From Nitrospirillum sp034427435 (GTDB lineage: Bacteria; Pseudomonadota; Alphaproteobacteria; Azospirillales; Azospirillaceae), in assembly GCF_034427435.1 (NCBI RefSeq), contig NZ_JAXQNP010000002.1, forward strand, positions 1,364,001 to 1,428,000: 64,000 nucleotides of DNA, written 5' to 3'. The position numbers and the translations under genes were made by a program. Each line of letters starts with the position of its first letter. The first letter of the stretch is position 1. The notes under the pieces are model-generated. The model was not told the DNA's origin. It saw only the letters and a program-made list of their open reading frames with translations, and did no database searches. Of this stretch, positions 42,137 to 50,537 are shown piece after piece.

Positions 42137-44804
42137 GGCTTTGTCGCCGCCCCTGGCCTATGCCGAGCAGGGTCAAGGCCAGGCCGGCGACGAAGGCGGC
42201 ATAGCCCCAGGCCATGTACGGTGGCTGGTAGGAGAATCGTACTTCCGACCGGCCGGCGGGCAGGTCGACCATCTGGAACAGCGGGCCTTCCCGGCCGATC
42301 GGCCGCGATGCCCCGTTCACGGTCGCGGTCCAGCCCGGCATGAACAGTTCCAGGCGCGTCAGTGTGGTCGGGGCGGGACAGTCGGCCGTGACCGTTTCGC
42401 GGCTGGTCGGGGTCAACTGGCACCCCTCCGCCGTGAAATAGGACCGGGCACCCGGCAGTTCGATGATATCCATGATCCTGTCGCTGGCCGCGGGGGGATC
42501 GAAACGCAGGGACACCTGCGGCTCTCGCCCCGGCGCCGGCTTGGTCCACAGACCCACCGGGAAATCGCCACCGATCTTGCGGAAGGTGATCGACAACGGT
42601 GCGGCGAAGGGCACGGGCGCGGCCAGGGGGATGGACAGGTACTGGTTATCGACCGCCTCGGCCAAGTCCCGCTGTCCCTCGGCGCAGCGGTCGGCGGCGC
42701 AGAGGCGCACGGCCAGCGTGCCCGTGCTCTTCCCCAGGTATGTCGCCACCAGCACGCCCACCGACCGCACCTGCCTATCGCCGGTCATGGCCGGGTCGGA
42801 CGGCAGGGTCAGGGGCACGCTGTCGCCATTGTCCAGGCGCAGAACATCGGTCATGGCGTTGGTGATACCGGGGGGCATCCAGTCGAAGGGGCTTTGGCCG
42901 GTGGGTGCCACCAGGTATTTCACGCCCAGGGCCCGGTAGGCGTCCAGATTGGCGCGCAGGTTGTCCCGGGCGGTCGGTCCCCCCGGTGCGCCGCGATCAT
43001 GGCCGTCGAAGGCGGACTCGATGGTGTTGTTGTCCAACTGCTTATGGACATGGTCCACCCAGGCCGCCGGCAGGGGCAGGTCGTTATGGTTGATCCCCGC
43101 GATGCCGTAATAGGCGCCGTAGTTGGGTTGGATGGGACCCAGGGTGTAGAAACGCTGCAGGCCCAGGTTGTTTCGCAGAAACTCGATGCCGGCGGTCTGA
43201 AGCTGCCCGCCCTTGGGGTAGTAGCGCAGGGGCAGCACGAAGAGGACCACCGCTTCGACCACGGCCGCCGTGCCCAGAACCACGGCCCGGGTGCGGTTGC
43301 TGATGAAGGCGGCGCCGCCCAGTTCGCGGATGCCCATCATCACCACCACGGCATAGATCAGGGATCGGGCCAGGATGGGCGAGAAGGGGGCGTTCATGTA
43401 CTCCGTCCGCGACAGCCACACCGCCAGGACCAGGAATGTCCCCCCCACGGCCCAGCCGCCCCAATAGCGAAGGTCCGGCCGGCGCTCCGCCGCGACGGCT
43501 GCCAGGTCATGGCAGGCCAGGCCGGCCAACACGGCCAGCGCGAATGAGATCGAGGCGCTGAAGTAGCGGAAGAACATCGCGTCGCCCACCGCCGGGATGG
43601 CGGTGATCACGAACATCATCGCCGGCTGGCCATAGACCGCAGCCGTCACCACCAGGCACCAAGCAGCCAGCGTCAGCCTTAAGCCCCGCAACCAGGGGCG
43701 CCAGACCGCCATCGCGGCCACGACCACCAGGACCAGTCCGGTGTAGCCGCCGACGCCGCCCCAGAACACGACGGCTTCCGGGGTAGGCGACTCGCCCGGC
43801 TCGCCCAGGGCATAAGGCAGGAACAGGGCCAGCAACCGCCGGACGCTGACATGCGAATGACGGAAGACCCCGGTGGCGTGGTTGCCCAGATAAGCGTCGC
43901 CCAGGTAGCCCAGGAAGGCGATCAGGATGGGGGCGGCCAGCAGCAGGCCGGCGACCGTCCCGGCGGCGACACGCGCCAGGTAGGCCATGGACCGGCCCCG
44001 CAGGCCCCCTAGCCGGGTCAGGGTCCAGGCGGCGATCAGCAGGCCGTTGAAATAGGCGACCTCGGGAAAGCCGGCATAGAGCGACAGCGCCAGGCCGCCG
44101 GCGATCCACCCCCATCCGCCCGCCCATTGGCCCGCCCGTCCGGCCAGCGCGCGGGCCCGCGCCTCCTCCACCCCCAGCAGCACCATGGGAAGGAAAGGGA
44201 TAGGGTTGATGACGGCGTTGGCCAGCCAGCCGAAGGTGCCATTGAATTCGAACAGCAGCCCGGCGACGGCGGCTCCCAACCCCGCGACCCCCAGGCGGCG
44301 CATGAGCAGCCAGGTGAAGATCCCTGAGGTGATCTGCAGGCTGATGTGCATGTACAACTGGCCGTTGGGCAGGGCCAGCAGCAGGGTGGGTGGAAACAGG
44401 GCGGCGGATTGCATGTCGCCGGCCAGCGGCATGCCGATGCCGGAATAGGGGTTCCACCACGGGATATGACCGGACAACCAGTCCAGGGCCGCGCGGTGGC
44501 CCAGCGCGTGGCTGGTGTAGGCGATGTTGGGATCCAGGGTGGACAATCCATCGCGCACGACGCCGCTGGCCAGCCAGCCTTCGATGAAACGCGGATCCGC
44601 CAGGCGCCAGCCCAGGATCAAGCCAAGCTTGGCCAGGATGGGGGCGAGGATGAGCAGAGTGATGGCTCGGAAGCCGGTGGAACGCCACAGGGGGACCTGG
44701 ATTTCCGCGCCAGCGGGCTGTGGCGGCAGGCTTTGCATCACGCTATTCGGCAAGGCGTCCATCTCGGCGGTGGAGAGGCGGGTTGACCCTTCCTCTTCGA
44801 CCAT
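42120..44804 (-). CDS. Large YfhO-like membrane protein, second paralogue
   Basis: An 894-residue paralogue of 38872-41547, alignable over its length: SGHIPWWNPYSGIGMPLAGD, LLLALPNGQLYMHISLQITS, LLFEFNGTFGWLANAVINP, and the shared LRRNNLGLQRFYTLGPIQPN-type segment. It has about twelve spans and a C-terminal periplasmic region with ELFMPGWTATVNG, then a final span. ATG 44804 is chosen because a terminator sits at 44853-44885, which excludes the longer frame to 44891. Its role is presumably glycosylation or lipid-linked polymer modification, by family. Confidence 0.7.
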   Translation of the reverse strand: MVEEEGSTRLSTAEMDALPNSVMQSLPPQPAGAEIQVPLWRSTGFRAITLLILAPILAKLGLILGWRLADPRFIEGWLASGVVRDGLSTLDPNIAYTSHALGHRAALDWLSGHIPWWNPYSGIGMPLAGDMQSAALFPPTLLLALPNGQLYMHISLQITSGIFTWLLMRRLGVAGLGAAVAGLLFEFNGTFGWLANAVINPIPFLPMVLLGVEEARARALAGRAGQWAGGWGWIAGGLALSLYAGFPEVAYFNGLLIAAWTLTRLGGLRGRSMAYLARVAAGTVAGLLLAAPILIAFLGYLGDAYLGNHATGVFRHSHVSVRRLLALFLPYALGEPGESPTPEAVVFWGGVGGYTGLVLVVVAAMAVWRPWLRGLRLTLAAWCLVVTAAVYGQPAMMFVITAIPAVGDAMFFRYFSASISFALAVLAGLACHDLAAVAAERRPDLRYWGGWAVGGTFLVLAVWLSRTEYMNAPFSPILARSLIYAVVVMMGIRELGGAAFISNRTRAVVLGTAAVVEAVVLFVLPLRYYPKGGQLQTAGIEFLRNNLGLQRFYTLGPIQPNYGAYYGIAGINHNDLPLPAAWVDHVHKQLDNNTIESAFDGHDRGAPGGPTARDNLRANLDAYRALGVKYLVAPTGQSPFDWMPPGITNAMTDVLRLDNGDSVPLTLPSDPAMTGDRQVRSVGVLVATYLGKSTGTLAVRLCAADRCAEGQRDLAEAVDNQYLSIPLAAPVPFAAPLSITFRKIGGDFPVGLWTKPAPGREPQVSLRFDPPAASDRIMDIIELPGARSYFTAEGCQLTPTSRETVTADCPAPTTLTRLELFMPGWTATVNGASRPIGREGPLFQMVDLPAGRSEVRFSYQPPYMAWGYAAFVAGLALTLLGIGQGRRQSLNGPR

Positions 44805-44852
44805 GGCGGACACTTTTGCAACCGGCCTGTGCCGATGACACCGCCCCAAAGA

Positions 44853-44885
44853 AAAACGCCGCGACGGGCGAACCGTCGCGGCGTT
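44853..44885 (-). terminator. Rho-independent terminator of the sdh operon
   Basis: Minus strand: AAACGCCGCGACGG, loop TTCGC, CCGTCGCGGCGTTT then TTCTTT. A 14-bp perfect stem, 26 bases after the sdhB stop. Confidence 0.92.
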
Positions 44886-44911
44886 TGTCATCGTGGACCT
44901 TGAAGTCGGCC

Positions 44912-45694
44912 TCAGGCGGCGCGGGCCACCATCAGCTTCTTGATCTCGGCGATGGCCTTCGCCGGGTTCAGGCCCTTGGGGCAGGTCTGGGTGCAGTTCA
45001 TGATGGTGTGGCAGCGGTACAGCCGGAAGGGGTCTTCCAGGTTGTCCAGGCGCTCACCCGTCATCTCGTCGCGGCTGTCGGCGATCCAGCGATAGGCCTG
45101 CAGCAGGATGGCGGGACCTAAGTACTTGTCGCCGTTCCACCAATAGCTGGGGCAGCTGGTGGAGCAGCAGAAGCACAGGATGCACTCATAGAGCCCGTCC
45201 AGCTTCTCACGCTCCTCCGGGCTCTGCAGCCGCTCACGCGACGGCGCCGGGCTCTGGCTTTGCAGCCAGGGCTTAATGGAGGTGTACTGGGCGTAGATGG
45301 TGTTCAGGTCCGGCACCAGATCCTTCACAACCGGCATGTGCGGCAGTGGGTAGATCTTGACGTCGCCCTTCACGTCCTCGATGGCCTTCAGGCAGGCCAG
45401 CGTGTTGCGCCCGTCGATGTTCATGGCGCAAGAGCCGCAGATGCCCTCGCGGCACGACCGGCGGAAGGTCAGCGTGCTGTCGATGTCGTTCTTAATGTGG
45501 ATCAGGGCGTCCAGCACCATGGGGCCGCACTTGTCGAGATCGATCTCGTAGCGGTCCTCGGTGGGGTTGCTGCCCTTGTCCGGGTCATAGCGATAGATGC
45601 GGAAGGTCTTGGCCCGCTTGGTGGCGGACGTCTTCACCGACGTGGTCTTGCCGGCGTGAACCTTGGAATTGGCGGGAAGGGAGAACTCGGCCAT
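44912..45694 (-). CDS. sdhB: Succinate dehydrogenase iron-sulfur subunit
   Basis: Carries the 2Fe-2S, 4Fe-4S and 3Fe-4S clusters between SdhA and the quinone site. The 260-residue protein has CREGICGSCAMNIDG (2Fe-2S), CILCFCCSTSCPSYWW (4Fe-4S) and CHTIMNCTQTCPKGLNPAKA (3Fe-4S). Start ATG 45694. It is the last gene of sdhCDAB, 26 bases after sdhA. Confidence 0.96.
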   Translation of the reverse strand: MAEFSLPANSKVHAGKTTSVKTSATKRAKTFRIYRYDPDKGSNPTEDRYEIDLDKCGPMVLDALIHIKNDIDSTLTFRRSCREGICGSCAMNIDGRNTLACLKAIEDVKGDVKIYPLPHMPVVKDLVPDLNTIYAQYTSIKPWLQSQSPAPSRERLQSPEEREKLDGLYECILCFCCSTSCPSYWWNGDKYLGPAILLQAYRWIADSRDEMTGERLDNLEDPFRLYRCHTIMNCTQTCPKGLNPAKAIAEIKKLMVARAA

Positions 45695-45720
45695 GGCATC
45701 GGGTCCGTTCGGCTAAGGCG

Positions 45721-47508
45721 TCAGTAGACGCGCTTCTTGGGCGGGATGACGTCAATGTCACCGGTCAGGGTGTACATGTGGACGGGGCGGTCACCCAGGG
45801 TGACGGTGCCCTTCTCATCCACCCAGGACGTGGTGTGCTTCATCCACTCGTGGTCGTCGCGCTCGGGGAAGTCCTCGCGGGCGTGGGCGCCGCGGCTTTC
45901 CTTGCGGTTGGCCGCCGAATTGATGGTGACCACGGCCTGGCGCATCAGGTTGTCCAGCTCCAGGGCTTCCACCAGGTCGGAGTTCCAGATCAGCGAGCGG
46001 TCGCTGACGGCGATGTCGTCGCGCTTGGCCCACACGCCCTTCATCAGCTCCACGCCTTCCTCCAGCACCTCGCCGGTGCGGAAGACCGCGCAGTTGTTCT
46101 GCATGATCTTCTGCATTTCCAGGCGCAGGTGGGCGACGCGGGTGCCGCCCTTGGCGTTGCGCACCTTGTCCAGGTGGGCCAGCGCCTTGTCGGTCACGTC
46201 CTGCGACAGGGTCTTGTGCGCGGCACCCTTTTTCACCGTCTCGGCGGCGCGGTTGGCCGCGGCGCGGCCGAACACCACCAGGTCCAGCAGCGAGTTGGAG
46301 CCCAGGCGGTTGGCGCCGTGCACCGACACGCAGGCCGCCTCGCCGATGGCCATCAGGCCCGGGACCACCTGGTCCGGGTTCTCGGCCGTCGGGTTGATGA
46401 CCTCGCCATGATAGTTGGTCGGGATGCCGCCCATGTTGTAGTGCACGGTCGGCAGCACGGGAATGGGCTCCCGCGTCACGTCCACGTTGGCGAAGACCTT
46501 GGCGGTCTCGGCGATGCCGGGCAGGCGCTCGTGGATGATGGCCGGGTCCAGGTGCTCCAGGTGCAGGTGGATGTGATCCTTGTGCTCACCCACGCCGCGG
46601 CCCTCGCGGATTTCCACGGTCATGGAGCGGCTGACCACGTCGCGGCTGGCCAGGTCCTTGGCCGACGGGGCGTAGCGCTCCATGAAGCGCTCGCCCTGGC
46701 TGTTGGTCAGGTAACCGCCTTCACCGCGCACACCCTCGGTGATCAGGCAGCCGGAGCCGTAGATGCCGGTGGGGTGGAACTGCACGAACTCCATGTCCTG
46801 CAGGGGCAGGCCGGCGCGCAGCACCATGCCGCCGCCGTCGCCGGTGGAGGTGTGGGCCGAGGTGCAGCTGAAATAGGCGCGGCCGTAGCCGCCGGTGGCC
46901 AGCACCGTCTGGTGGCCACGGAAGCGGTGAATGGTGCCGTCGTCCAGGTTCCAGGCCAGGACGCCCTTGCACTCGCCGTCTTCCATCAGCAGGTCCAGGG
47001 CGAAGTATTCCACGAAGAACTCGGCTTCGTGCTTCAGGCTCTGCTGGTACAGGGTGTGCAGGATGGCGTGGCCGGTGCGGTCGGCGGCGGCGCAGGTGCG
47101 CCGGGCCTGGCCTTCGCCGTAGCGGGTGGTCATGCCGCCGAAGGCGCGCTGGTAGATCTTGCCTTCCGGGGTGCGCGAGAACGGCACGCCGTAGTGTTCC
47201 AGCTCGATGATGGCCGGGACGGCCTCACGCACCATGTACTCGATGGCGTCCTGGTCGCCCAGCCAGTCCGACCCCTTCACGGTGTCGTACATGTGGTAGC
47301 GCCAGTCGTCCTCGCCCATGTTGCCGAGCGCGGCGGAGATGCCGCCCTGGGCCGCCACGGTGTGGCTGCGGGTGGGGAACACCTTGGTGATGCAGGCCGT
47401 CTTCAGGCCCTTTTCGGCCATGCCGAAGGTCGCGCGCAAGCCAGCGCCGCCGGCGCCGACGACGACGACGTCGTACTGATGGTCGATGATGGGGTAGGCG
47501 TTAGCCAT
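45721..47508 (-). CDS. sdhA: Succinate dehydrogenase flavoprotein subunit
   Basis: Oxidises succinate to fumarate with covalently bound FAD. The 595-residue protein has the FAD dinucleotide motif VVVGAGGAGLRATFGMAEKG, the flavinylation site RSHTVAAQGGISAALG (His), the substrate-site HPTGIYGSGCLITEG and RGEGGYLTNSQGERFM. Start ATG 47508 (MANAYPIIDHQYDVV). It sits in the sdhC-sdhD-sdhA-sdhB order. Confidence 0.97.
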   Translation of the reverse strand: MANAYPIIDHQYDVVVVGAGGAGLRATFGMAEKGLKTACITKVFPTRSHTVAAQGGISAALGNMGEDDWRYHMYDTVKGSDWLGDQDAIEYMVREAVPAIIELEHYGVPFSRTPEGKIYQRAFGGMTTRYGEGQARRTCAAADRTGHAILHTLYQQSLKHEAEFFVEYFALDLLMEDGECKGVLAWNLDDGTIHRFRGHQTVLATGGYGRAYFSCTSAHTSTGDGGGMVLRAGLPLQDMEFVQFHPTGIYGSGCLITEGVRGEGGYLTNSQGERFMERYAPSAKDLASRDVVSRSMTVEIREGRGVGEHKDHIHLHLEHLDPAIIHERLPGIAETAKVFANVDVTREPIPVLPTVHYNMGGIPTNYHGEVINPTAENPDQVVPGLMAIGEAACVSVHGANRLGSNSLLDLVVFGRAAANRAAETVKKGAAHKTLSQDVTDKALAHLDKVRNAKGGTRVAHLRLEMQKIMQNNCAVFRTGEVLEEGVELMKGVWAKRDDIAVSDRSLIWNSDLVEALELDNLMRQAVVTINSAANRKESRGAHAREDFPERDDHEWMKHTTSWVDEKGTVTLGDRPVHMYTLTGDIDVIPPKKRVY

Positions 47509-47520
47509 GACAGTCCTTCC

Positions 47521-47919
47521 TCACGCCCCGAAGGCGATCTTGAGCACGGCGAAGACGCTCGCGGCGGCCAGCAGGATGGCGGCGCCGTTGGTCAGCCCGA
47601 TGGCGACCAGGCGCGCCAGCTTGCCGTGAATGTAATCTTCATAGACTTCCCGCATGCCGTAGGCGGCATGGTGGAAGGTGGCGATCAGGGTGACCAGCAG
47701 CAGGACGGCGTTCACCGGCTGGTGCAGCCAGGCGATGGCGTCCGCGTGCTCCGCCTTGGCCAGGCGGACGATGGAAACCAGGAACCAGACGGTCAGCGGG
47801 ACCAGCAGCGCCGCGACCATGCGATAGGCCAGCCAGTGGGCGCCGCCGCTCTTGGCGGAGCCAAGGCCACGGACGCGGCCCAGGCGCGTGCGGAAGCCGT
47901 TGTCGGACGTAGAAGCCAT
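47521..47919 (-). CDS. sdhD: Succinate dehydrogenase membrane anchor subunit
   Basis: A 132-residue membrane subunit with three spans (WLAYRMVAALLVPLTVWFLV, NAVLLLVTLIATFHHAAYGM, LTNGAAILLAAASVFAVLKI). The HAAYGMREVYEDY segment holds the haem/quinone-side residues (His, Asp-Tyr) conserved in alphaproteobacterial SdhD. The N-terminal GLGSAKSGGAHWLAYR is family-typical. It lies 12 bases before sdhA. Confidence 0.92.
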   Translation of the reverse strand: MASTSDNGFRTRLGRVRGLGSAKSGGAHWLAYRMVAALLVPLTVWFLVSIVRLAKAEHADAIAWLHQPVNAVLLLVTLIATFHHAAYGMREVYEDYIHGKLARLVAIGLTNGAAILLAAASVFAVLKIAFGA

Positions 47920-47935
47920 GGAATGCGCGCTCCCG

Positions 47936-48334
47936 TCAGAGGGCGAAAGCGGCGATCCAGACGATCGCCGTGAGAACGAAGGACGCGCCGAACACCAAGG
48001 CGGAGTTGCGCTGCGCGCTCGCGGTATTTACGCCGACGCCGGCGTCCCAGATCAGGTGCTGGACGCCTTTCAGCAGGTGGTAGCCGAAGGCCCAGGTCCA
48101 ACCCAGCAGGCAGAGCAGGCCGATGGGGCTGCCCAGCACATGCTGCGCCGTGTCGAAATCGTCCGGGCCGCTGGCGGCGGCGACCAGCCACCACGTCAGC
48201 ACCAGGGTGCCGACGGTCAGGGCGATGCCGGTGAAGCGGTGCGTGATCGACGACACGGCCGGCAGGGGTAGGCGATAGACCTGGAGGTGGGGCGACAGCG
48301 GCCGTGCCTTTTTGGCCACGCTGGTCTCGCTCAT
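47936..48334 (-). CDS. sdhC: Succinate dehydrogenase cytochrome b556 subunit
   Basis: A 132-residue haem-b membrane subunit with the SdhC marks RPLSPHLQVYRLPLPAVSSI and THRFTGIALTVGTLVL, GYHLLKGVQHLIWDAG (haem-ligand His region) and three spans. ATG 48334 (MSETSVAKK) is preferred; the frame to 48436 adds a non-homologous leader. It is the first gene of the operon, 16 bases before sdhD. Confidence 0.93.
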   Translation of the reverse strand: MSETSVAKKARPLSPHLQVYRLPLPAVSSITHRFTGIALTVGTLVLTWWLVAAASGPDDFDTAQHVLGSPIGLLCLLGWTWAFGYHLLKGVQHLIWDAGVGVNTASAQRNSALVFGASFVLTAIVWIAAFAL

Positions 48335-48678
48335 GATTCGCGCGTCCTCGTCCTTTTGGATTATCAGGTGCCGGTGCCGCACCGGCCATATGGCGTCCAC
48401 GACATGCGGGTCGGGACGCCGGCCGAATTGTTGCACCGCCGGGGGCGGATAGGATGTGAAGTCAATTACGCCCCTGCCTCCGGTCCGTCAACGCTCTGTC
48501 TGGGGACGACTTTTTGGGAATGCAAGGGGGTGGCGCATAGGTGCGTGATTTTTTTGGCATGGCTGGGGAGGGCCCGTCGCCATGGGCTTGCTCGACCGGA
48601 CCGGGGTCGCGTTGCGGCGCAGCATCAGGGCCGGTACAGTCCGACCGTCAACGCCCCGACTGTCCGAAAGTTTCCGTC
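48335..48678. other. 344-base region between sdhC and the acetyltransferase gene
   Basis: This should hold the sdh promoter (minus strand). TTGACG at 48486-48491 (minus) with TAATTG 17 bases downstream is a weak candidate. A GTG-started upstream extension of the acetyltransferase frame (48541) has no homology. Nothing else is seen. Confidence 0.35.
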
Positions 48679-49431
48679 TTGCCCGCCAACGACTTGTGCC
48701 GCCTGCTGGAAGAGCTGTGCCTGACGGCCTGGCCCGCCCTGAAGACCATCCATGACGACGACTGGCTGCTGCGCTTCGCCCAGGGGCACACCGGCCGGTC
48801 CAATTCCGTCACCTGCTTGGCGCCGGGCGTGCTGCCGGTGGCGGAAAAGGTGGACCGGGTGGAGGCGGCCTACATCCGCGAAGGCCTGCCCCCGCGTTTC
48901 CGCATCACCCCGCTGGCGCCCGCCGGGCTGGCGGCCGAACTGGACCGGCGCGGCTATCTGCGGCAGGAGGAGAACCTGGTGCAGGCGGCCGCCATCCCGC
49001 CGGACCTGGCGCCCACGGCGGACGGACTGGACTGGCGGGTGGAAACGGCGCCGGCCGCCGACCTGCTGGCCGGCTATGCCCAGGCGCTGCCGCTGCCGGT
49101 GGGCGAGATGGGGCCGATGCGCCGCCTTTTGGACGCCATCGCCGTCCCCACCCTGTATGTCAGCGCTTGGGAGGGCGGCCGCTATGCCGCCAGCGCGCTT
49201 GGAGTCGCGGATCGCGGCTGGCTGGGGATCTACAAGGTGCTGGTGGCGCCGGATCAGCGCGGCCGGGGCCTCTCGCGCCGCCTGCTGACCCGCCTGCTGG
49301 CGGCGGGGGCGGAGGCGGGTGCCACGCGAGCCTATCTCCAGGTGGGCGGTGCCAACCACCCGGCCCTGGCGACATACGCCCGGGCCGGGTTCCAAACCGT
49401 TTATCACTACCAGTATCGGCGGGCGCGTTAG
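48679..49431 (+). CDS. GNAT-family N-acetyltransferase
   Basis: A roughly 250-residue protein with the acetyl-CoA-binding motif VLVAPDQRGRGLSRRLLTRL (motif A, about residues 190-209) and a C-terminal YARAGFQTVYHYQYRR typical of GNAT proteins. The N-terminal half (LLEELCLTAWPALKTIHDDD, LLRFAQGHTGRSNSV) resembles the degenerate first GNAT-like domain of two-domain members. The substrate is unknown. The start is uncertain: TTG 48679 (LPANDLCRLL) fits the domain but lacks a good ribosome site. Confidence 0.75.
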   Translation: MPANDLCRLLEELCLTAWPALKTIHDDDWLLRFAQGHTGRSNSVTCLAPGVLPVAEKVDRVEAAYIREGLPPRFRITPLAPAGLAAELDRRGYLRQEENLVQAAAIPPDLAPTADGLDWRVETAPAADLLAGYAQALPLPVGEMGPMRRLLDAIAVPTLYVSAWEGGRYAASALGVADRGWLGIYKVLVAPDQRGRGLSRRLLTRLLAAGAEAGATRAYLQVGGANHPALATYARAGFQTVYHYQYRRAR

Positions 49432-49497
49432 TTGCATCATTGATAAGGTGAGCGCCCACAAGTAGATTGCCCATAGGGCAACCTGTGGGGGTGTCGT

Positions 49498-50526
49498 ATG
49501 AGGGTGATGAGGGGCGCCGTCCTGGGCGTGGCTTTGGCCCTGTTCGGCACTGGTATGGCCAGGGCGACGGAGCCAACCGCGGAGTCGCTCTCCAAGACCG
49601 TTCAGGCCCAGCTTTATAAGGATGATCCAGAGGGGCGTGGCGGATTGGTGGAGGTCAGCGACGGTTACAAGTTCGTCCAGTGCTGGCACCTGCCGCGCCA
49701 AACCCTCATCACCTGCGAAGCGGCCGGAAAGCGGGGCCAGCCCTGGATGCGCCACGTTCTGACCAAGGAACGCCGTGCCGCCTTGAAGGAGATGGGTTTC
49801 ACCGCCGATCGACAAACAGGCAACTTCATCCGGCGCTGGGATCCCCCGCCTGAGCCCAAGGCGCTGTTGGCCTTTATGGTCCGCGCCCTGGAGGTCGGGT
49901 ACGGCAAGAGTGGCCAGGACCCTACGATGCGGCATGGGTGGTTTCCGGCCGCCCAGTGCCCGGCGCGGGTTGCCGCTGGAAACCCCTATGGCGGGGAGAT
50001 CGTGGCGTTCGGCGCCGCGGTGCGGAACGTGGCCGAAGGCTGCCGCCTTGAAGGGCAAGACGATGATGGTGATGACGATCCCCTGCCACCCCGGCCGCCC
50101 ATGCCGGACGACGCGGCGGATCTGCTGTCCCGGCAGTACAAGACCATCGCGGAGGCGGTGGACTGGGTGGCCGGCGGCACGGGGCCCGAGCATCACATAG
50201 CCATATTTTCCTGGGGGGACTTCTACATCCAGTGCATGAAGGCGGAGGACCCGTCGATGCAGTGCGAGGTGGTGTCCGCCGACATCATCCCCCGGCTGAA
50301 GCCGGTGCTGAACGTCGCCGCCGGCCGCCGGCTGGAAAAACTTGGGTTCCTGGAGCCCGGCTATTCCCTGAACTACGCCCAGAACTTTCCGCTCCACAAG
50401 GGTGCCCGGGACAAGGACACCAAGGCCATCGCCGACACGCTGGCGCAGGCGGCGCAGCAGGGTTTTGGCACCTACGTGTTCCTGCCGATGCAGGTGAAGC
50501 GCCTCACGTCAAAGCCAGATCAATAA
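49498..50526 (+). CDS. Exported protein of unknown function, first of a tandem paralogue pair
   Basis: A 342-residue protein with a signal peptide (GAVLGVALALFGTGMARA). An internal duplication is visible: residues about 57-115 (FVQCWHLPRQTLITCEAAG, then ALKEMGF) resemble about 240-300 (FYIQCMKAEDPSMQCEVVS, then RLEKLGFLEPGY). Both units read beta-strand with Gln-Cys, Cys-Glu, then Leu-x-x-x-Gly-Phe. The layout recalls YbjN/TY-Chap-like folds, but this is only a guess. Conserved Cys pairs suggest periplasmic disulfides. The next gene is its paralogue, 11 bases downstream. Confidence 0.6.
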   Translation: MRVMRGAVLGVALALFGTGMARATEPTAESLSKTVQAQLYKDDPEGRGGLVEVSDGYKFVQCWHLPRQTLITCEAAGKRGQPWMRHVLTKERRAALKEMGFTADRQTGNFIRRWDPPPEPKALLAFMVRALEVGYGKSGQDPTMRHGWFPAAQCPARVAAGNPYGGEIVAFGAAVRNVAEGCRLEGQDDDGDDDPLPPRPPMPDDAADLLSRQYKTIAEAVDWVAGGTGPEHHIAIFSWGDFYIQCMKAEDPSMQCEVVSADIIPRLKPVLNVAAGRRLEKLGFLEPGYSLNYAQNFPLHKGARDKDTKAIADTLAQAAQQGFGTYVFLPMQVKRLTSKPDQ

Positions 50527-50537
50527 GGGGGACATCG

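Noticed and set aside
45778..47973. Long plus-strand open frame opposite sdhA and sdhD
   Set aside because: Low-complexity His/Gly/Val-rich translation, a shadow of sdhA.
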